A stretch of DNA of 64,000 bases from Antedon mediterranea (Eukaryota; Echinodermata; Crinoidea; Comatulida; Antedonidae): contig NC_092671.1 in NCBI RefSeq assembly GCF_964355755.1, positions 4,535,001-4,599,000 of the forward strand. The letters run 5' to 3'. Below the pieces are notes generated by a model that saw only the letters and a list, made by a program, of their open reading frames with translations, was not told where the DNA came from and did not search any database. The position numbers and the translations under genes were made by a program. Positions 45,744 to 56,076 of this stretch are shown one piece after another (within the stretch, counting starts at the first letter, position 1; every line of letters begins with the position of its first letter).

Positions 45744-48089
45744 TCATTTAGTATATCTATTGTAGAAAACTTCAATACATGCTTGTCTAAAACTTCCATT
45801 TAATACATTATATATAAAGGGATTTACGGAAGAATTTATATATGTTCCAAAACGACAAACAATTGAAAACCAAAATGCATCTGTTCCAAAAAAATTAAAC
45901 AAGTATAATATTGCAAACACATAAATCGGTGTCATGCAGAAAACATAAACTGTGACTGTCACAAAAACTGTACAGAAAATTCTCCTCTCAGATTTAGAAC
46001 GTGGGTCGGAATTTGACACGGTATTGTGTGACTTTCTTAAAGAATAGAGCATAAGAAAACATAAAGCTAAAATAATCCCAATTAACAACATAGTTAATGT
46101 GAATTTCAGAGTCCACAAAATTGTACATAGTTTTTTGTAATTTGGTTTGATGAGCCATATAGTTGCACGATTTGAGATACCTCTATACATATCAGGCCAT
46201 GGGAAAATAACGTTTCCTTGGTATTTATAAACAAGTGATGTTGTATTCACAGACAAACTGAAAATCCATATAATTACACAAACTTTTACAGATCTTGAAA
46301 GAGTACCGAATCTGCTTTAAACTGGTATGGTCTACAAACTGCCATATAACGTTCAATGGAAAGCCAAAGAATAGTTAAAATGGCTACATGCACGGCACAC
46401 ACAGGTAGGTAAGTTTGCAGCCCACACAACCATGTCTTTCGTAAATCATAAATTTTATAGGACTAGATGGTACGCTCGCTTCGCTCGCGTAACATCTAGG
46501 TCGTGCCCACAGATGGTTCTCGAATAAACAGTAATTTCAGCGTAGCAAAACTGGCGATTTCAAATGTACGTACCGCAGGACTATAATACATTGTCGTTTA
46601 CAGAAACGAATAAATAGACACGATGATTTATGTAGTCAACTAAAATTAGCACCCTGTGAATTACTTCCGAAGGAGAAACTTATCAAAATGAGTCCAAATT
46701 TTTGATTTGGCCTCATTTAAAGAAACCCAATTTGTGTTTTGTATGTAACATTAGGGTTGAGGGATGGGAAAGCGGATAGGTACAAAGAGGAACAATTTTT
46801 AAATATATTCTTTATCAACTCAGTAACGAAATATTTTGTTCTTGTTTTATAGGCCTATAAATACTATACCTCTAAATACAGTAAAACATTTGAGATTTAA
46901 TAAATAATACTTTGTTAAAACTGTCACTGTCATAATCGATTGAAATATTAAAGTACATGTCACGATACACCACTACGACGTTTATATTTTTGGTAATTAT
47001 TAATTAATACAAACGTTGAGAAGGAACTGTCAGTATAATATAAAGTTTATTTGTATATAATAATGTGTTTATATATCTAACAGTACAGCCTATCCACAAT
47101 CTCAGTAATAAAGTTTATTTGTATATATTTTTATATTACATCTAACAGTACGAACATTCACAGTAAGAAATTTTCGATTCAAATGAGGTATTTACAGTAT
47201 TGTCAAAGTATTGCAAGTTTAATCTCAAAGGGCCCATATATTTACCTACCGTATGTGTTAAACCAGGGGCTCATAAATTTACCTACTTGTGTTAAACCAA
47301 ACTCTGGCAGACTGAGAGATTGGGATGTTCCATTCATCGCAAATCAATACATTTGTATAAACGTATATTAAATCTATCAAAATAGTATTTTTTTAAGAAA
47401 ATCGGCCTGTCTTCACCATTATGATGGTGTACTCTAGCTGTTCAACCGGTTTTCAGCTATTAAAAACAATTATCGTAGGAGGAGATAGGAAAATGCGAAG
47501 CCTCCTCGCATTTTTGTGGCGGGTATTTTTCAAGATGGACATCCATTAGACAGTGTATACCACGATCAGAAAACACCTCTATTTGGGGCAAATCGTTGAA
47601 CCTAAATTCGTTTTAATCGTCAATAACTAATTATCTAACTTAATTTAATTAGTAAACAGGGTTACATCAGGTGGTTAAAATCAGTACCGAAAGTACGAAC
47701 CAACTTTATATACCATCGAGTACAAATTCTAGAAGTAAGGCGCAATTTACCGAATTTTGCCCTTACGTAAATTTATATATAGATATCGGAACGAAATCCT
47801 CACTTATTCCCACTTCAACAGGCGCCGCAATTAAAAATAACATGTCAGCTATCGCCAAATTGGCTAGATACACGTAAACTGATTTGCGCAGTTTACTTAC
47901 TATTACGATAAATGTCATAATGTTGCCGATAACACCAAAAGCGATCATAAGATAAATGACGTATTTAAGCACCATCTGTTCAAAATTACTTTTCAGGAAT
48001 ATATCTATGAAATCATCATATTGACTGGTGTTAGACGTTGAAGTAAAGTGTCCATTACCGAGTGATGTATTTTCAACTGAAATTGACAT
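45744..48089 (-). pseudogene. GPCR gene broken by 1.3-kb insertion and 4-bp deletion
   Basis: The N-terminus to TM2 (47782-48089, MSISVENTSLGNGHF, LAIADMLFLIAAPVEVGISEDF) and TM3 to tail (45744-46461) match the intact gene at 14703-15749. Two lesions are seen. Foreign DNA at 46462-47781 sits in the first extracellular loop. At about 46318 four bases (ATTT) are lost compared with the intact copy, shifting frame after ERYMAVCRPYQF. The C-tail ends at YNRYTK, nine residues short of the paralogue. Motifs after the lesions are otherwise preserved (PWPDMYRGISNR, FCMTP, NPFIYN with a Leu-to-Phe change). Confidence 0.9.
46462..47781. mobile_element. 1.32-kb insertion in the GPCR, unclassified
   Basis: Defined by comparison with the intact gene: homology leaves after TTTTATAGGA and resumes at GATATCGGAACG. 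The left end is a hairpin, CTAGATGGTACGC ... GCGTAACATCTAG, enclosing TCGCTTCGCTCG. Inside are tandem pairs of AAAGTTTATTTGTATATA (about 47041 and 47110) and of ATATTTACCTACC/TAAATTTACCTAC...GTTAAACCA (about 47237 and 47272). A GC-rich hairpin (AAATGCGAAGCCTCCTCGCATTT) is at about 47493. No protein of note. The right end does not mirror the left end, so the class is unknown. Confidence 0.7.
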
Positions 48090-48890
48090 TTTTCTGTTTT
48101 GGAAAACATCTACATTCATATTGTCTTCAGCTTCGCAATCAAATGTATTTGTTTCAAATAAAATATAATTACACAGCGACGATGAATTTAATAGCAAAGA
48201 GTGGTTTGTGTTGCTTACAAAGTAAGATTCATGTGAACACGGTTAATCTTGCAAAAGTTTCACATATTTTAATGGTGTTTGCCGAAATGCCATTAGAATT
48301 AAATTATGTGTTCAAACGTATAGCACGTAGGCCTAAAGTATCTGGAAAACAATTTGTTAGCAAAACGACACTGAATATCCAAAATAGGTTGCATGCAATT
48401 CACGTAAAATTTTACTTTCAAATAACAGAATCAATGTTCAATCTATAGAAACAAACTTACAACTATGACGCACAGCGCAGTGACGTAAGCGTTGAACTAC
48501 CTTGCTATTGGTTACTCGCTTTGTATTTATCTATTGCAATGCATCTCACATCCTCTACCGCATATTTAAAATGTAGGTATTTGATGTTAAACAGCTGTTT
48601 TTCGTGCCTTATTTTATGATTTCCTTTTCAGGTGACTAAAAGCAATATCTTCTTGGCATCTCTTCACTCTCCAAACAAGTATGTTTTCTCGGAATAATGA
48701 TTATAAACCGTAAGTCCAGTGTACACAAAATGTTCTCGTGCAAAGAAACATTTTTCAAGACGAGTTGGAGGTTACTGTGTACTAGGTCACACAGACACTG
48801 TCATGAAGAAGCATGTATTAGAAAATTGTAACTTCTAAGTCCACGGCGGGCTCAATTGTAGTTTAAATTGCGTTATAAAAATGGCAATTA
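48090..48890. promoter_or_regulatory. 5' flank of the broken receptor, with SINE-body fragment
   Basis: Matches 15750-16560: CAGTGACGTAAGCG at about 48479, GCTATTGGTTA at about 48505, and a SINE-body fragment at about 48683-48797 (TTCTCGGAATAATGATTATAA region). Confidence 0.35.
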
Positions 48891-48939
48891 CATTATTTTA
48901 TAATCTAATCTACTAAAACTAAATCAGGTGTAATTTTAC

Positions 48940-50990
48940 TTCACTACAAAGCCTCCTATTACCATTATTAGTAAACGAAAAATCAATTAATTTAAATGTA
49001 AATAATTTAAAAAACTGAGGTTTTGATCTTGATGAGTCATTGTAACTTATTCAAATATTTTTTTTCTTTTGGATGATATACTAACTATTGTAACTTGTTA
49101 TGAAATATTTTATGTAAATAAATATTTTATTAACTAATCTTTTTTCTTTGCAACTGCGTTAATAATTAATTATTTGTCTTTATCATTCATTACATGGCTG
49201 TGCAGTCTTGTTATTTACTTACTAATTGAGAATAGCGAAGATTTCAGTATTTATCATCGAGTAAACATGTGTTATAATTAATTTCTCTTCTCGATGTCAA
49301 CGATCGAATGCCGTAGTATGTCGCTGTCTCAACCATATTCCATCATTCCATCTTAAGGTCAATTCATTGGCACTGAATTTATTCAAATTCAGATTCAAAC
49401 AATATTAAAACGAAGCATCAAAAACTGAATTGAATTTTAGCGAAAACCATCAAAATGTAAAACAGTTAAACAGAGAAATAATAGATTTATTACAACTATT
49501 AAAACACATGGATATAAGGAAGTTATAATTTTACCGAACTTCTTTGTTATAAAACTGGCAGGAAGTATATTCTTTCTGATAAAGTATACAACTATTTTAT
49601 CAATATCTTTCGAAGAAACACAAACTTATCGTTGAGAATCAGGCACTTGGATGATTTAGAACAAAGCTATTTATATCGAGATTTATCGACTCACCGAATA
49701 ATGTATTGGATATCGGTAGAAAATTATTTACTTACGATATAGTAGGCTTATGAGTTGCACATACATACATAATTATAATGGCTATGTTTTTAACCTACTA
49801 TGCCAACTATTGTGATTGAAAATGTTCATCTGGCTTGAAGATCCAATCCAATTCTGTCTACACTATCGAACTAGTTTGACAAAAAAAGTGTGATGTACCC
49901 AAATACAGAAGTTATATGACATCATCGTGTCCATATATGGGCATATTAATTTTGTTTTGTCACAAGTCAAGTTTGATAGTGTAGACAGAGCTTTATAAGG
50001 ATATTATGAAAATTCCAATGAACTAAGTTTTGAGGAAAATTTACTCCATTCTATTGCACTCCATTATATTTCACAACCAATATTCATTCATTTATTTACT
50101 TATAGGCCTACAAAACATACAAAACAAAAATTCAACAAAAAACACATTTTCATCAACGCTGATGCAGGTTGGATTGTGAATACATTTTGTTAATCAAACG
50201 ATTACAACTGTCATACATTCTGTTCTTAAAAACTGTGATATTATACATTGAGGGAATATGTTATATTTATATGTACCAAAGGTATTGAAATAGAAAAATT
50301 AATAATTTATTAGGATTTAGTTAGTTAATTAAGTTTAAATTATTAAGATAAACAATCAAGATTGCTGAAATAAGAAAATATATCCATTTGCCGATCCTTT
50401 TCCTTATGAAAAAATCTGATTGCTTCTTTCTGGAAAAGGAAGTGATGTAATTTTAAAAGAAAAATGTAACAAATATACATACCCATTTTAAATATTAAAA
50501 GGAAGTTGTAAAAGGTGCACCATACTGTCTTATCATTTTATTGACTAAATATAATTTTCAGAAAAAGAATAACAAAATGTATTTGTACAATTATATATTA
50601 TATATCAATATTTTTTCGAAAAAAACAGAAAGCTATTCATTTATTAAAATCATCTTCACAGAAAAACTGAATTGTGACAATATTTTACGTTATTAAAAGG
50701 TGCTTACAATATTTAAAATGTTTCAAAAAGATAGCATAAAATAACATCAAACAATTAAGAAACACACAATACATCATAAAAAAACAATAAAATAAACGAG
50801 CACAACAACAAAACTAGTAAAAATCCAAATGACTGGCCAAGTGAATTGGAAAAATTACCTAACATATTATTTTTTATTCTTATTACTTCAAACATATTAT
50901 ACAGGGGAATACAATTATTTTCAATGCAATAGTAATTGGGCGATTGCATGTCTGTACCGGGTGTTACGAGAGATTCAAAACTGCTCAATA
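48940..50990. repeat. Spacer segment, A/B mosaic
   Basis: Up to about 49460 this follows segment A (16590-17165). From AACAGTTAAACAGAGAAATA onward it is nearly identical to segment B (22257-23155 plus 28836-29516). It carries the empty insertion site for the 5.68-kb element at 50175-50177. Non-coding. Confidence 0.75.
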
Positions 50991-51434
50991 ATGTGTTATA
51001 TTATTATTGGCACATAGTATCAAAAAGCGGGGATAAATTCTTTTCAAAATGCCCGTCGTATGAGGAAATATCGGTTCTTTTGTGGTGTTTTACCATAATA
51101 TGACTAAGTAGGGCGTGTTCAATATCCTACGTACTAAAGTTCATTCTATAATACAAAATCAGTCAATCGAATAGTGTGTCTATAACTAGTGCTTGCCTAT
51201 ATATGTGTGCTTTACTTTGCAGTCAAAGGTGAAATGATCCGAATAATCTTGAATATCAATAAATTGTTTTTAAGGATTGAAATAAATTCCAAGAAGATTA
51301 TTAACTAACTACAAACGGTTAATAAACAAAATTACATCAGCAAAGAATTAAAGAATGTCATAATTAATGTGATTATTGAAGATTAAATGTCTCTAAAAAA
51401 AGCCTTTTTTTTAAATCAATTCAGTCAAAAGAAA
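50991..51434. other. Spacer, nothing recognised
   Basis: No gene or repeat recognised. Confidence 0.4.
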
Positions 51435-51595
51435 ATTTTTTTTATTTTTTTTTAAATTTTATTTTATTCAATCGAAACCAACAGCGATAATTACCGCAAC
51501 TAACAGGTTTGATACAAACAAAGCCAGGTAAAGCACCTTGATTGGTCCAGTGCCCACCTTGACCAGAGGAAAAGCATAAGCCAATCCGTCGGGTC
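51435..51595 (-). mobile_element. 5'-truncated copy of the 5S-type SINE
   Basis: CAACAGCGATAATTACCGC, ACAAACAAAGCCAGG, AAAGCACCTTGATTGGTCC and CAGTGCCCACCTTGACCA match the 3' half of the SINE at 9310-9672 in order, with the A-rich tail on the low-coordinate side. The 5S-derived head is absent. Confidence 0.8.
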
Positions 51596-51639
51596 CTCCT
51601 AAATACCAAGACCTACCAAGAACTACCAAGACCTAGGCC

Positions 51640-51960
51640 TAACAAGACCTGTCAATTTGAAAAATGATATATATATAGACTTCTAATGTCATTTCCAACA
51701 ATAAAACCTCAATTTTAGGGCGATATAGACACCAAAAATGTTAAATAATCGACAAGCTTCGCGTTCGCGAAACGAACTGAGTTTATGCATACATTGAGTC
51801 ACAAATGTCCGTATTGCGTCAACTAGTATGACCGACCAAGACCTGTCAATTTAAAGTGTTAATTTAACGAAATATGATATATATAGACTTCTAATAGCAT
51901 TTCCAATAATAAAACCTCAATTTTAGCCCGATATAGACACCAAAAATGTTAAATGTAGGC
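51640..51960. repeat. Direct repeat pair, about 110 bp, offset about 190 bp
   Basis: AAGACCTGTCAATTT, ATATATATAGACTTCTAAT, CATTTCCAA.AATAAAACC and GATATAGACACCAAAAATG occur at about 51642-51750 and again at about 51837-51950. Between them is TCGCGTTCGCGAAACGAAC. A tandem of a dispersed repeat or the two ends of one element; not classified. Confidence 0.6.
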
Positions 51961-52110
51961 CTACGACAGGAGAGCTGCGTCGAGTGTCAGTGAACCATAC
52001 ATAGGCCTACTTGTCGCGATTATTTAACATTTTCGTAACATTTTTAATATTTAAGATTTAAAGGGTTAAAGGTGGCACTTAAAATTGAAATTCAAATTAA
52101 TGAAATTAAC

Positions 52111-53172
52111 TTAAACGTGAAATATACCATTAATTTTTATGCGAATTTTCGTGTAGAAGACGTCAATAAATGCTTTTCTGAAACTTTTATTTATTACATT
52201 ATATATCAACGGATTTACAAAAGAATTTAAGCATATTAAAAACCGCCATATATTTGAGAACCAAAATGTATCTGGTCCAAGAATTTTAAAAATGTATATA
52301 TAAACAAACACATAAACCGGTGTCAAGCAGAAAACATAAACTGTGACTGTCACAAAAATTGTCCAAAGTAGTTTCCTTTCGGAATTAAAACGTGTGCCAT
52401 TTGGCATGCTATTGCGGGATTTTCTTATAGAACTGTAAATACGCGAATGCAAAAAAAAAATAATAATAATTAATGTTATAATAATCATAGACTGCAGAGT
52501 GGTCACAACTATGCACAGTTTATAGTGGATTGGCTTAATGAGACAGGTAATTGCTTGATTTGAGATACCTCTATACATATCAGGCCAAGGAAAAATAATG
52601 GTAGCTCGGTACCTGTAAACAAGCCCTATTGTATTCATCAAAAAACTGACAATCCATATAATTGTACAGACTAATACTGATCTCGAGAGAGTACCAAACT
52701 TACTTTCTTGAAACTGATAAGGTCTACAAACTGCCATATAGCGTTCAATTGAAAGCCAAAAAATTGTTAAAATGGCTGCATGTGCAGCACAATAAGGAAG
52801 GTATTGTAAAAGTCCACAAATCCAATTCCATTCTGTATCAGAAATCGTATATGGTATCGTTATAAAATCCTCGCTTTTGTCTTTTTCAAAGAGCATCAAA
52901 ATTAGAAGTAACGTATCAGCTATTGCCAAGTTCGCTAGATACACGTACACCGACTTGCGCAGTTTACTCACTATTACGATAAATGTCATAATGTTGCCGA
53001 TAATACCAAAAGCGGTCACAATATGAATCACATATACCATTACCATCTTCTCAACATCTTTATTCAGGAACATATTAATGAACTCATCATATTGACTCGT
53101 GTTAAACGCTGAAACCGTGTAATCAGATTCCGGTAAATCATAATATGATGTATTGTCAGCTGAAATCGACAT
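52111..53172 (-). CDS. Intact orphan rhodopsin-like GPCR (353 aa)
   Basis: Seven-helix receptor. GN 59-60 (TM1), LAIAD 82-86 (TM2), C119 and C210 (disulphide), ERY 143-145 after FWLSI, PWPDMYRGISNQ 195-206 (loop 2), FCLTP 281-285 (TM6), NPLIY 320-324 in NSFVNPLIYN (TM7), tail IKINGIFHV. The third intracellular loop is shorter than in relatives (NGTRFNSERK) because the DPRSKSE stretch is trimmed. The frame is open to an ATG at 53214 (14 more residues). The start at 53172 gives the family N-terminus MSISADNTS and is preferred. Two NTS glycosylation sites precede TM1. It forms a local duplication with the genes at 56077 and 59585. Confidence 0.92.
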   Translation of the reverse strand: MSISADNTSYYDLPESDYTVSAFNTSQYDEFINMFLNKDVEKMVMVYVIHIVTAFGIIGNIMTFIVIVSKLRKSVYVYLANLAIADTLLLILMLFEKDKSEDFITIPYTISDTEWNWICGLLQYLPYCAAHAAILTIFWLSIERYMAVCRPYQFQESKFGTLSRSVLVCTIIWIVSFLMNTIGLVYRYRATIIFPWPDMYRGISNQAITCLIKPIHYKLCIVVTTLQSMIIITLIIIIFFLHSRIYSSIRKSRNSMPNGTRFNSERKLLWTIFVTVTVYVFCLTPVYVFVYIYIFKILGPDTFWFSNIWRFLICLNSFVNPLIYNVINKSFRKAFIDVFYTKIRIKINGIFHV

Positions 53173-53309
53173 GTTATTTTTGAAAATATCCACATTCATA
53201 TTCCCTTCTCTCAATTAAATTTGTTTCCAATAAAATACAATTCAACTCCAGAGTTATAAAACAGACATACGAAAATGTGTTAGTAGTGTTTTGAAATACT
53301 GTTCTAAAT

Positions 53310-53540
53310 GGTTACATCACGTATATACCAAGGAAATATGTCAAACAATTTTAAAAAGCAGATTATTTGAGGTTGTGTGTAGTTCCGGTGACGTCACTTG
53401 ATGTTTGATTATTCTCCGTACGGAAAAAAATGCCTCAGGATGCGTCGGCTCTTCCCGGATAACTTCGTCAATAATATTTCTTAACAATTTTGTAACGACT
53501 GTCCGTCTGGATTTAGCGGGCCGGAGTTAAATGTTAATAT
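53310..53540. promoter_or_regulatory. Conserved upstream block with CRE-like palindrome
   Basis: CCGGTGACGTCACTTGATG (about 53385-53403) contains the full palindrome TGACGTCA. The surrounding text (AATTTTAAAAAGCAGA, TTGATTATTCTCCGTACG, CCGGATAAC) recurs at 58380-58530 upstream of the receptor at 56077, where the site reads GGGACGTCACTAGATG. Conservation across two copies and position 200 bp upstream of the start favour a promoter. Binding is inferred. Confidence 0.5.
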
Positions 53541-53637
53541 ACAACTATAATATATAGGGCATATATAAATTTGAATTAGTGTCCATGAATTATTACAGTG
53601 TCAAACCATTTTTTGTTTTTTTTTTATTCTTTTTTTA

Positions 53638-53760
53638 GACGCTTGCAACGCGACTCTACAGCTCACTATATCGGTCAGTTGGTCGGTCGGTCGATTAGTC
53701 GGTCGGTCGGTAAACACTAACTTGAGCACGCGACTGCAGTCATCTATATGGCCTTGTTTT
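53638..53760. mobile_element. Second copy of the GGTC-core dispersed repeat
   Basis: GCAACGCGACTCTACAGCTC, (GGTC)n twice, GTAAACACTAACTTGAGC and CGCGACTGCAGTCATC match 5376-5503. It lies directly upstream of the tRNA-SINE. Confidence 0.6.
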
Positions 53761-53778
53761 TTTGGCATTACAGGTCAA

Positions 53779-54135
53779 TGTAGCGAGCGAGTCATATGGC
53801 CGAGCGGTTAAGGCAGGGGCGCCGTTTACCGTACCTAAAGAGCCAACAACAACATCGGCAAGGGTTCGAGGCCGACTCGCTCCTAGTTCTGGTGGTGGAA
53901 CAAGTCTTCTCGGATAAGGACTATAAACCGTAGGTCCAGTGTACACAGTTATAACCTGTATGTACTTTAAAGAACCCAGTTCATTATTCGAAGAAGAGTA
54001 GAGGGTTACCCCGGTGAACTGGTTCACACAATAGCCCCTGTATCAGGGGGATTACCACCTATCTGATAGGACAGTGATTAATTCACTATTGGTAATCCTT
54101 GGCCACATTGCCTAAAGACATAAAAATAAAATGTA
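53779..54135 (+). mobile_element. tRNA-derived SINE
   Basis: The head (53779-53882) is tRNA-like. GAGCGAG and CTCGCTC form the acceptor stem, TGGCCGAGCGGTTAAGGCA is a good A box of the Leu/Ser type, and GGGTTCGAGGCC is the B box. The inner region is too long and poorly paired for a working tRNA. The body carries TCTTCTCGGATAAGGAC, GTAGGTCCAGTGTACAC, TTAAAGAACCCAG and AGAGGGTTACCCCGGTG, and the 3' end is A-rich (GACATAAAAATAAAATG). The body is shared with the fragments at 16351 and 48683 and appears to be a conserved SINE core domain; I do not name which one. Confidence 0.8.
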
Positions 54136-54790
54136 AAATGTTTTAAATCTTCACATCCTTACTGCATTGTGAGCACAATTTTATTTTAACCAATTATGTT
54201 TTTTAATCAAGCAACTGTTGATTTTGTTTTGATTTTTATATGTTGGATATTCATTTCCCATACAAAGTTTCCATATTGGAGATGTGGCAAGATAGGCGCG
54301 TTATAGAAACAATACAGTGGCCTTAAATATCTTATTACGTCATAGGTTTCCAACTCAAATTTTCGTTTATAACAAACCGAAAGAAGGTAATATTTTCATT
54401 TTCTTTTTAGGTTTGAATTGTACCATCAATTGTTATGGAAATAATTTGTCTCGGTGTTACATTTTGATGTCTTTTAGAGTTCTAGAGTGTGTATATCAAA
54501 GAGCGAAAATCATCCCCACAGAATGATTGTGTTGTTTCTGGACGCGCTGCACATTCGAACTCAAAAATTCATTAGGCAAAGAATTAATAGTCCAACAGAG
54601 AAAACATTGAAGTTAGTAGGCCCTATTTGGTCTAAAAATACCTGTACATGCAATCTTTAGACAAGAATAAACACACTGAGTTTCCTAACTGATGGATTCA
54701 CCAATCGTATAACCAGCATAAAACGTTAAATGGAAATTACTTTTTTCTGTAATAAAGTGAAAATACTTGTGTTTCTTTCATTCATTCGCT
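54136..54790. other. Upstream spacer of the local receptor duplication
   Basis: 54225-54400 (TGTTGGATATTCATTTCCC, TTTCCATATTGGAGAT) matches 58575-58790, showing that the 52-54 kb and 56-59 kb units are tandem duplicates. The rest has no recognised feature. Confidence 0.5.
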
Positions 54791-54799
54791 CAATTTTCT

Positions 54800-55560
54800 G
54801 ACGATGAAATGGTTCGGTTTTCAGTTTGATATATTCTACGTATGTGTTGTTCAATCAAAGTTTTTATTCTGTCAAACCATCTTTACTTTGAAAGTCTCCG
54901 AGAATACTCGATTTACGTGTAAAATTGGCTTTTCTAAAGAAATACCATCTCTTCTAGCTGTATGTCTATTGATTTTGTTCAGCAAGTTTTTCTTGGTATG
55001 GTATGGTATAACAAAGTATATACTTAGTATAAAACATGTTACGAAATTAGCACAATTTAATTTTAAGCTGATACACTGTATACTTGCACGTAAAAAACAT
55101 ATGAAGGTATGGAAGCTATCTTCTACAGAGTTATGCGACTACTGTCGAACTGAACCAGAAACCGACAAACACATGCTATTAAATAAAAGTGTAAAAGTGT
55201 TCAACTTGCATGGAATAATTGTAATTCCATGATTCAAGACTGCTATACACTTAACGAAACAGTTAATAATTGGATAGATATAGTTACAGGAACAAAAAGT
55301 AAAAATGTAAATGAATTCATCTCATTGTTAACCTTCTGTATTTATAAATTTAAATATATCAAATCAGAAAAATACACAAAAAGATCAACAATGATTTGGA
55401 GCTAATAGAATAGAACTCAGAAATGTATTAACTAACCAATATGCTTGTAATGTAAATAAAGCTCACATTAAATGGGCTAAAGTAAAAGATAAAGTAATGA
55501 ATAACATTTTATAAAATCAAAATGAAAACTGTTTTTTTTTCTTTTCTCTTTCCTTCTTTT
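54800..55560 (+). mobile_element. Degraded L1/Tx1-like LINE, C-terminal region
   Basis: The ORF 54804-55232 contains AQFNFKLIHCILARKKHMKV, then LCDYCRTEPETDKHML. This is the C-terminal zinc-knuckle-like region (CxxC...H) that follows the RT domain in L1/Tx1-group elements. The following sequence continues in other frames (NNWIDIVTG, FISLLTFCIYKFKYIKSEKY), so the copy has frameshifts. RT and endonuclease are absent. 55560-55900 is A/T-rich possible 3' UTR. Confidence 0.65.
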
Positions 55561-56076
55561 TCTTTCTTCTATATTAAGAAAAATTTAAAAAAATACAAAA
55601 AGTAATTTTTTTTTTAATACACTTATTGTACTTTACTATAAAACAGAAAGATGAAAGGGAAGAAAAGAAATATAGAAAGAAAAACAACGCTTCAATACGT
55701 TGGCCCAATGTTATAAGAGGGTATGTGCCAATATAACCAATTATGTTTAGGTTTTAAAAGATATCCAAGTATGTATAATATCTCTTTTAACCATATAATT
55801 GTACATACATGTTATAAACACATTTTAAAATATGTAATTTTGTATCCTTGTCATGAATGCAATAATGAATAAAAGTGGGCTAAACTCACGAAAGAGAAAA
55901 AAAAAGTTGTTCTTTTATCATTCCTAAATAGGCATGAGTTAATTTCATATTCAATGTGATACGTAGCATTCTACGCCACACCATAATCAGTCAAACGTTA
56001 TTTGTTATCAAGCATCCAAGTTTCATCGCAGCAATAGCTGTGAATAATATTTAGAGATAACGATGATACGTACCGA
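55561..56076. other. Spacer 3' of the receptor at 56077
   Basis: A- and T-rich, no gene recognised. May include the untranslated end of the LINE fragment. Confidence 0.4.

Larger units (their letters stand above)
44345..48940. repeat. Right copy of segmental duplication, block 2
   Basis: Counterpart of 13490-16590, longer because of the insertion at 46462-47781 within the receptor. Confidence 0.85.

Noticed and set aside
53779-53882. Functional tRNA gene
   Set aside because: A and B boxes and an acceptor stem are present, but the anticodon arm and the long inner region do not fold properly. The sequence continues into a SINE body shared with other fragments.
53740-54027. 95-codon minus-strand ORF
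   Set aside because: It runs antisense across the tRNA-SINE and has no independent support.
54804-55232. 142-codon ORF as a host gene
   Set aside because: It contains the CxxC...H region and preceding motif of L1/Tx1-type LINE proteins, and its similarity continues in other frames.
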